Origin: Acidovorax sp. NCPPB 4044
GTDB lineage: Bacteria; Pseudomonadota; Gammaproteobacteria; Burkholderiales; Burkholderiaceae_C
NCBI RefSeq assembly: GCF_028069655.1
Contig: NZ_JAMCOS010000001.1
Location: 4,060,001 to 4,124,000 of the forward strand
Length of the DNA: 64,000 bases
Direction: 5' to 3'
Of the stretch, positions 60,171 to 64,000 are shown in pieces. Numbering within the stretch: position 1 is the stretch's first letter; each line of letters begins with the position of its first letter. The translations under genes were made by a program, and so were the position numbers. Under the pieces are notes generated by a model. That model was not told the origin of the DNA. It searched no databases and saw only the letters and a list, made by a program, of their open reading frames with translations.

Positions 60171-61001
60171 TCAAGCCACGTCGGTGCCGCGAATGCCCGC
60201 CTGGCGGGGCAGCAGGTAATGGAGCGCCGCGGCTCCGGCGGCGGCCGCGGCCATGGCAGCTGCCACGGCGACGGCCCATGTGGAAGCGGAGGCAGACACC
60301 AGCCCCAGCGCCGAGGCGGGGTCATCCATCGCGCTGATGGCCACCATGGACGCGTTGACGGCGGCATGCAGGGCGATGCAGGGGATGAGCGAGCGCGCGC
60401 GCTCGTAGATCCACCCCAGCAGCAGGCCCATGAAGAAGGCGAGGAAGAACTGGTAGACGTTCATGTGGACTGCACCGAAGTACAGCGCCGAATAGCCGAT
60501 CGCCAGGCCCCGCGGATACCGGGCAAGAAAGGCCCTGAGCAAGATGCCGCGGAACAGCATTTCCTCGAAGAGCGGGGCCAGCACGCAGGTTGCGATCACC
60601 GACGCCAGGGTGGGCGCGAGCATGCTCTCGAAGGCCTGCTGCTCCCAAGACGACAGGGGCAGCAATGCCGCGAGGATGGCGTTGAGCACCCCATCGAGCA
60701 GCAGCACCAGGGGCAGCAGCAGAAGAATCGGTGGCACCAGCAGCATGAAGGTCGCTGCGGGAGAGGCCTTGGCCGGGTGCGCGATGTCCCGGTAACCCAG
60801 CCCGAGAAAATGCGCCAGCAAGGCGATCAGGATTCCGTTGGACAGCAGCAGCCCCATGGCCGTGATCTGCTCGTTCGTCAATCCGAGGACCCGGCGGGCA
60901 TCGTAGAGGGCCAGGTCGATCAGGTGCCTCAGCAGAAAGCCGAACAGCAGCAGCACCGCCGCCTGCGGCACGGACGGGAACGGGGTTTTCTTCGATTCCA
61001 T
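60171..61001 (-). CDS. CPBP-family intramembrane metalloprotease
   Basis: A 276-residue polytopic membrane protein with about seven or eight hydrophobic segments. The CPBP/Abi motifs are complete: EEMLFRG (EExxxR), YFGAVHMNVYQF (FxxxH) and CIALHAAVNAS (HxxxN). Bacterial members include CAAX-like proteases and immunity proteins; the role here is unknown. ATG 61001 precedes MESKKTPFPS; the longer upstream frame is rejected. Confidence 0.87.
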   Translation of the reverse strand: MESKKTPFPSVPQAAVLLLFGFLLRHLIDLALYDARRVLGLTNEQITAMGLLLSNGILIALLAHFLGLGYRDIAHPAKASPAATFMLLVPPILLLLPLVLLLDGVLNAILAALLPLSSWEQQAFESMLAPTLASVIATCVLAPLFEEMLFRGILLRAFLARYPRGLAIGYSALYFGAVHMNVYQFFLAFFMGLLLGWIYERARSLIPCIALHAAVNASMVAISAMDDPASALGLVSASASTWAVAVAAAMAAAAAGAAALHYLLPRQAGIRGTDVA

Positions 61002-61201
61002 GGTTGTTATAGGTATGGTTTCAGCCCGATGCCGGAGGGGCGCATGGGAGGGCCGCTCACCTGGCGTGCCGCGCACTATATCTGCGCCCCGTGTCCCTGC
61101 GCCCCGTGCCGTGCAGCGTTGGCCGCGAAGCCGGCCAGGCTGCGCGCTCCCATCGCGCGCCCCCTGCCCCGCCGAACCGCAACGGCATCAAGCCAAAGGG
61201 C

Positions 61202-61248
61202 CTCCATGCCGCCTAATTCATTGAATAGTTTGCTACATATTTAATAGC
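61202..61248 (-). repeat. Dispersed repeat, full copy beside the hemerythrin stop
   Basis: Minus-strand copy: CGCTATTAAATATGTAGCA, then AACTATTCAATGAATTA and GGCGGCATGGAGG. It ends one base before the hemerythrin-gene stop codon, so its hairpin may end that transcript. The GGAT part is altered to GAAT here. Confidence 0.8.
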
Positions 61249-61249
61249 G

Positions 61250-61831
61250 TCAGGCCGCACCCCTGCGGCGCGCCATCTCCTGCCCCATCGGCGCCTGCGC
61301 CTCGGGCGGCAACAAGGCCCGGGCCATGGGATAGGCGGCGTCTTCTTCGCGGCGGATGTGTCCGGCGTACAGGTGGGCGAAGGACTCCAGGGCCGCCTCC
61401 TGCGCGGGCGCCAGGGCCGTTGCCGCCCCCTCAGCGAACGCCGCCAGCGGCGTTCGGGCTGCCGCCCACTGCGCGGCCATGGCGGCATGGTCGGCCTGCA
61501 GCGCCCGCACCAGCGCCACGGTTTCCGCGCTGCCTGCGGCGAGCAGCGGCGGGAAGATGTGCAGCTCTTCATCCTCATGGTGCAGCGGCGCGGCGATGTC
61601 GAAATAGCGCAGCACGTCGCGCGCGGCTTCGCGGGCCATGGCGTCGCAGCCGCGCGTGCGCAGGTGTTCGCACAGCCGCTCCAGCAGCCCCAGCGTGCGC
61701 TGCACGCGCTCGTGGCAGGCATGCAGCATCTCGAACGGCTGGTCGAAGCCGGCCGCCGGGCTGCGCAGGCCGGGAACGGCCTCGGGGTTGCCCGAACGGC
61801 GGGGCGGGAACGGAACGGCGGAGGGGGTCAT
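61250..61831 (-). CDS. Hemerythrin-domain protein
   Basis: A 193-residue four-helix protein. Iron ligands in order: EMLHACHERVQ, PLHHEDEELHIFPP (HxxxE), ADHAAMAAQW, and LYAGHIRREEDAAYP. It may bind a non-haem diiron centre and sense or carry oxygen or nitric oxide. It starts 10 nt after the SDR-fusion gene ends, hence co-transcribed. ATG 61831 is chosen because the longer frame overlaps the upstream gene deeply. Confidence 0.88.
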   Translation of the reverse strand: MTPSAVPFPPRRSGNPEAVPGLRSPAAGFDQPFEMLHACHERVQRTLGLLERLCEHLRTRGCDAMAREAARDVLRYFDIAAPLHHEDEELHIFPPLLAAGSAETVALVRALQADHAAMAAQWAAARTPLAAFAEGAATALAPAQEAALESFAHLYAGHIRREEDAAYPMARALLPPEAQAPMGQEMARRRGAA

Positions 61832-61841
61832 CGGCGGGCGC

Positions 61842-63446
61842 TCAGGAAGCGAAGGGGGTGCCGGGATTGTCTCTACACGCCATCGCTGCGCTGCGGGAAA
61901 CCCTGCCACCTCCATTGACCTGCGGCAAGGACTGCGCCGCCACGCCCGCGGGCGCCTCCGGCGCCGGAGCGGAGCCGACGGTTGCCGCGGCCGCCGCGGG
62001 CCGCGCCAGCGCCCGGAAAGCCCCCTCCAGCGTGGGGTGGCGGAAGACGTAACCGCTGGCGGCGGCGCGCACCGGCACCGCGCGCTGGCCGCACAGGAGC
62101 AGCTCCGACATCTCGCCCAGGGCCGCGCGCAGCAGCCAGGCGGGCAGCCGCAGGCGGAGCCCCCGGCCGAACGAGGCGGCCAGCGCCGCGGCGAAGGCGC
62201 GCTGCGACGGCACCACCGGCGCCACGGCGTTCACCGCGCCCGACAGCCGCGGCTGCCGGCACGCATGGAGGATGAGCCCCACCGCGTCGTCGCGGTGGAT
62301 CCACGGCACCGGCTGGCGGCCGTGGCCCAGCACGGCCCCCAGGCCCCAGCGCGCGGCCAGGGCCTGTGCCGGGTAGGCGCCTCCGTCCGCACCCAGCACG
62401 ATTCCCAGCCGCAGGCAGACCACGCGCACGCCCAGTGCCTCGGCGCGCAAGGCCTCCTGCTCGATGCGCGCGCACAGGTCCGACTGGAAGCGCCCGGGCT
62501 GGGGGGCATGGCCCTCGCGCAGGACAGCGCCACCCTCCGGCACGCCGTAGAACCCCACCGCGGATGCCCCGACCAGCACCTGGGGACGCCGGTGCAGCCG
62601 CGCGATGAGGTCCCGCAGCGCCCGGGCGGTCTCCACCCGGCTGTCCACCAGCTGCCGGCGGCGGCGCGGGGACCAGGGCAGGCCCAGGATGGGCGCGCCG
62701 GCCAGGTGCACCACGGCAGCGATGGCGGTCTCGGGGGGGATGTCGTCCAGCCGGTCCACGGCCCAGACGCCCGGCCCGAAGGCCGCGCGCGCCTGCAGCG
62801 GATCGCGCGTGGCCACGATCACGCGGTGGCCTTCCTGCCGCAGCCGTTGCACCAGCGCCGAGCCGACGAATCCCGTGCCACCGGTCACCAGGACCGCGGG
62901 CCCCCGGGCCAGCGGTGGCGGCGTGACAGACGCTGCGGCCTCGGCCCGCGCCACGCCGCGCAGCCGGTGGACGGCCAGCGCGTTGCGCACGCTCCAGGCC
63001 AGCACCACGGTGCCCGCCAGGGTGAAGAGCAGCGACCACGCGCCGTGCCCGGCCACCCCCACGGCGGTGGGCAGCGCGGCCTGCGCGGCGAACAGCGGCG
63101 CGATCACGCCCACCAGCACGCCGTAGCTGACGGTCAGCAAGGTGTGCAGCACGCGTTCGGCCGGCGGCAGGCGGCGGCTGCGGTCTTCCTCCAGAAAATC
63201 CGCCGCGGTGATGGCGATCTCCACGGCCAGCAGGGTGGCGGGCAGCAGCACCCACGCGCCCTGCCACTGCACCCAGGCGAAGCCGAGGAACAGCAGGCCG
63301 TAGATCGCCTCGCGCAGGGCGTGCAGCAGCAGTTCGTGGCGCGCGGAGGCGCGCTGCGGCAGGCGCGCCTGCCATTCGTGGTGCCAGAGGTTGTCGAAGG
63401 CGCCCATCAGGGCCTGGACGGTCAGAACGATGAAAACGGCAGTCAT
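61842..63446 (-). CDS. Fusion of a membrane domain with a TIGR01777-type SDR epimerase
   Basis: A 534-residue protein. The first ~150 residues form about four membrane helices (MTAVFIVLTVQALMGAFDNL; YGLLFLGFAWVQ; LLAVEIAITAADFLEED; LLFTLAGTVVLAWS, in part). The rest is an NAD-dependent epimerase-like domain with GGTGFVGSALVQRL, VHLAGAPILGLPWS, SAVGFYGV and PWIHRDDAVG, as in YfcH/SDR39U1 proteins. Most such proteins are soluble and ~300 residues, so the N-terminal membrane domain is an addition. It overlaps the DUF4166 gene by ATGA. Confidence 0.83.
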   Translation of the reverse strand: MTAVFIVLTVQALMGAFDNLWHHEWQARLPQRASARHELLLHALREAIYGLLFLGFAWVQWQGAWVLLPATLLAVEIAITAADFLEEDRSRRLPPAERVLHTLLTVSYGVLVGVIAPLFAAQAALPTAVGVAGHGAWSLLFTLAGTVVLAWSVRNALAVHRLRGVARAEAAASVTPPPLARGPAVLVTGGTGFVGSALVQRLRQEGHRVIVATRDPLQARAAFGPGVWAVDRLDDIPPETAIAAVVHLAGAPILGLPWSPRRRRQLVDSRVETARALRDLIARLHRRPQVLVGASAVGFYGVPEGGAVLREGHAPQPGRFQSDLCARIEQEALRAEALGVRVVCLRLGIVLGADGGAYPAQALAARWGLGAVLGHGRQPVPWIHRDDAVGLILHACRQPRLSGAVNAVAPVVPSQRAFAAALAASFGRGLRLRLPAWLLRAALGEMSELLLCGQRAVPVRAAASGYVFRHPTLEGAFRALARPAAAAATVGSAPAPEAPAGVAAQSLPQVNGGGRVSRSAAMACRDNPGTPFAS

Positions 63447-64000
63447 GGCAGAAACTCCTCGGGGTCGGCGAACACGCCGGTCTGGTGGAAGGTGCAGCCC
63501 CACAGCGGGTGGCGCATTTCCAGGGTGAAGGCGAAGCGGCCCGCGCCCAGGTCGCGGTGCTCGACGCGGCAGGTGCCCGGCGTGAGCACCGCCGGGATGG
63601 GCAGGCGCAGCGGCCCCACGGCCAGGAAGTACCGGCGGCTCAGGAACACCAGGGCCCCGGCTTCCTCGCGCACTTCCAGCACCATCGACAGGCCGCCGTC
63701 CGTGCGCTCCTGCACCCGGCCATCCGCGCCGAGCGACTTGGTGGACCGCACCACATGCACCGGAGCGCCGGGCACCTGCAGGTGCCGCTCCCACACCACC
63801 CCGCCACGGCCATCGCCCTGCACGCGGACCTGGACGGGAACGCCCGCGCGGCACAGCGGCGCGAGGGGGCTCTTCAGGCAGCGTGCGAGCCATGCGAAAC
63901 CACGGCCCACCCGCGAGCAGCGCAGGGCCATGGAACCTTCGTAGACAGCCGCCGGGTGCCCGGCCGCAAAGCGGCGCCGGACGGCGGGGGCCAGGCGCGA
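63443..64000 (-). CDS. DUF4166 protein (5' end beyond the window)
   Basis: At least 186 codons, open to the right edge. The part outside the annotated start reads SRLAPAVRRRFAAGHPAAVYEGS, the conserved DUF4166 opening, so the ATG at 63931 is not the start. Further marks: LPIPAVLTPGTCRVEHRDLG and LEMRHPLWGCTFHQTGVF (in part). Function unknown. Its stop overlaps the SDR-fusion start (ATGA), so it leads a three-gene operon with the SDR fusion and hemerythrin. Confidence 0.8.
   Translation of the reverse strand, partial: SRLAPAVRRRFAAGHPAAVYEGSMALRCSRVGRGFAWLARCLKSPLAPLCRAGVPVQVRVQGDGRGGVVWERHLQVPGAPVHVVRSTKSLGADGRVQERTDGGLSMVLEVREEAGALVFLSRRYFLAVGPLRLPIPAVLTPGTCRVEHRDLGAGRFAFTLEMRHPLWGCTFHQTGVFADPEEFLP

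Noticed and set aside
63443..63931. A complete 162-residue protein from ATG 63931
   Set aside because: The conserved DUF4166 start lies further upstream in the same frame and continues to the window edge, so the gene is truncated by the window.

Overview
The window is very GC-rich, densely packed and has tight operons with many 1-4 nt stop/start overlaps. The gene content points to a betaproteobacterium of the Comamonadaceae, most likely an Acidovorax or Paracidovorax relative (inference). Supporting signs are DUF1840 and DUF3567 proteins, three orphan Bug/TctC-type binding proteins, an XrtH exosortase, and a dispersed palindromic repeat (GCTATT...AATAGC followed by GGATnCGGCGGCATGG) in seven places. 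I see no tRNA, rRNA, CRISPR array, phage block or replication origin.

Layout. 1-3.4 kb: end of a phosphotransfer (Hpt) protein, an OprB-like porin, and the exosortase H pair. 3.6-5.7 kb: htpG with its own terminator and a sigma32-like promoter. 6.0-7.2 kb: an AT-richer island with a Tae4 amidase effector overlapping a membrane protein that is probably its immunity protein. 7.2-14 kb: a pseudouridine synthase, a cupredoxin/c-di-GMP operon, a chemoreceptor with a sigma54-type promoter, and a Crp/Fnr regulator. 14-16.6 kb: gspA-gspB. 16.9-26 kb: a complete branched-chain-type ABC importer bracketed by two AMP-forming CoA ligases, probably a module for uptake and CoA activation of an organic acid. 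26-35.5 kb: Bug proteins, a cyclopropane synthase-like enzyme, Tag glycosylase, a lipoprotein aminopeptidase, an acyl-CoA-binding protein and a second chemoreceptor. 35.7-39.5 kb: three amide/peptide hydrolases (DUF2817, hippurate hydrolase-like, ArgE-like). 39.5-41.4 kb: hipBA with an E. coli-like operator.

41.4-46.8 kb is the most rearranged part. A molybdopterin oxidoreductase has its last 143 bp duplicated 1,059 bp downstream, and a zeta-toxin-like/antitoxin pair sits between the copies. An intact IS1-family element with a perfect 8-bp target duplication follows, next to a dispersed repeat and overlapping the stop codon of the next gene. 46.8-53 kb: a LysR-linked cluster (pirin, isochorismatase-like hydrolase, amidohydrolase, MFS exporter with a C-terminal extension). 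53-58 kb: a DJ-1/PfpI protein, then an IclR-linked operon (fumarylacetoacetase-family protein, TraB/GumN protein, Bug protein) with a clear operator palindrome. 58-64 kb: DUF3108, DUF3567, a CPBP protease, and an operon of DUF4166, membrane-SDR fusion and hemerythrin genes that runs off the right edge.

Product names rest on motifs read by eye; no database search was run.
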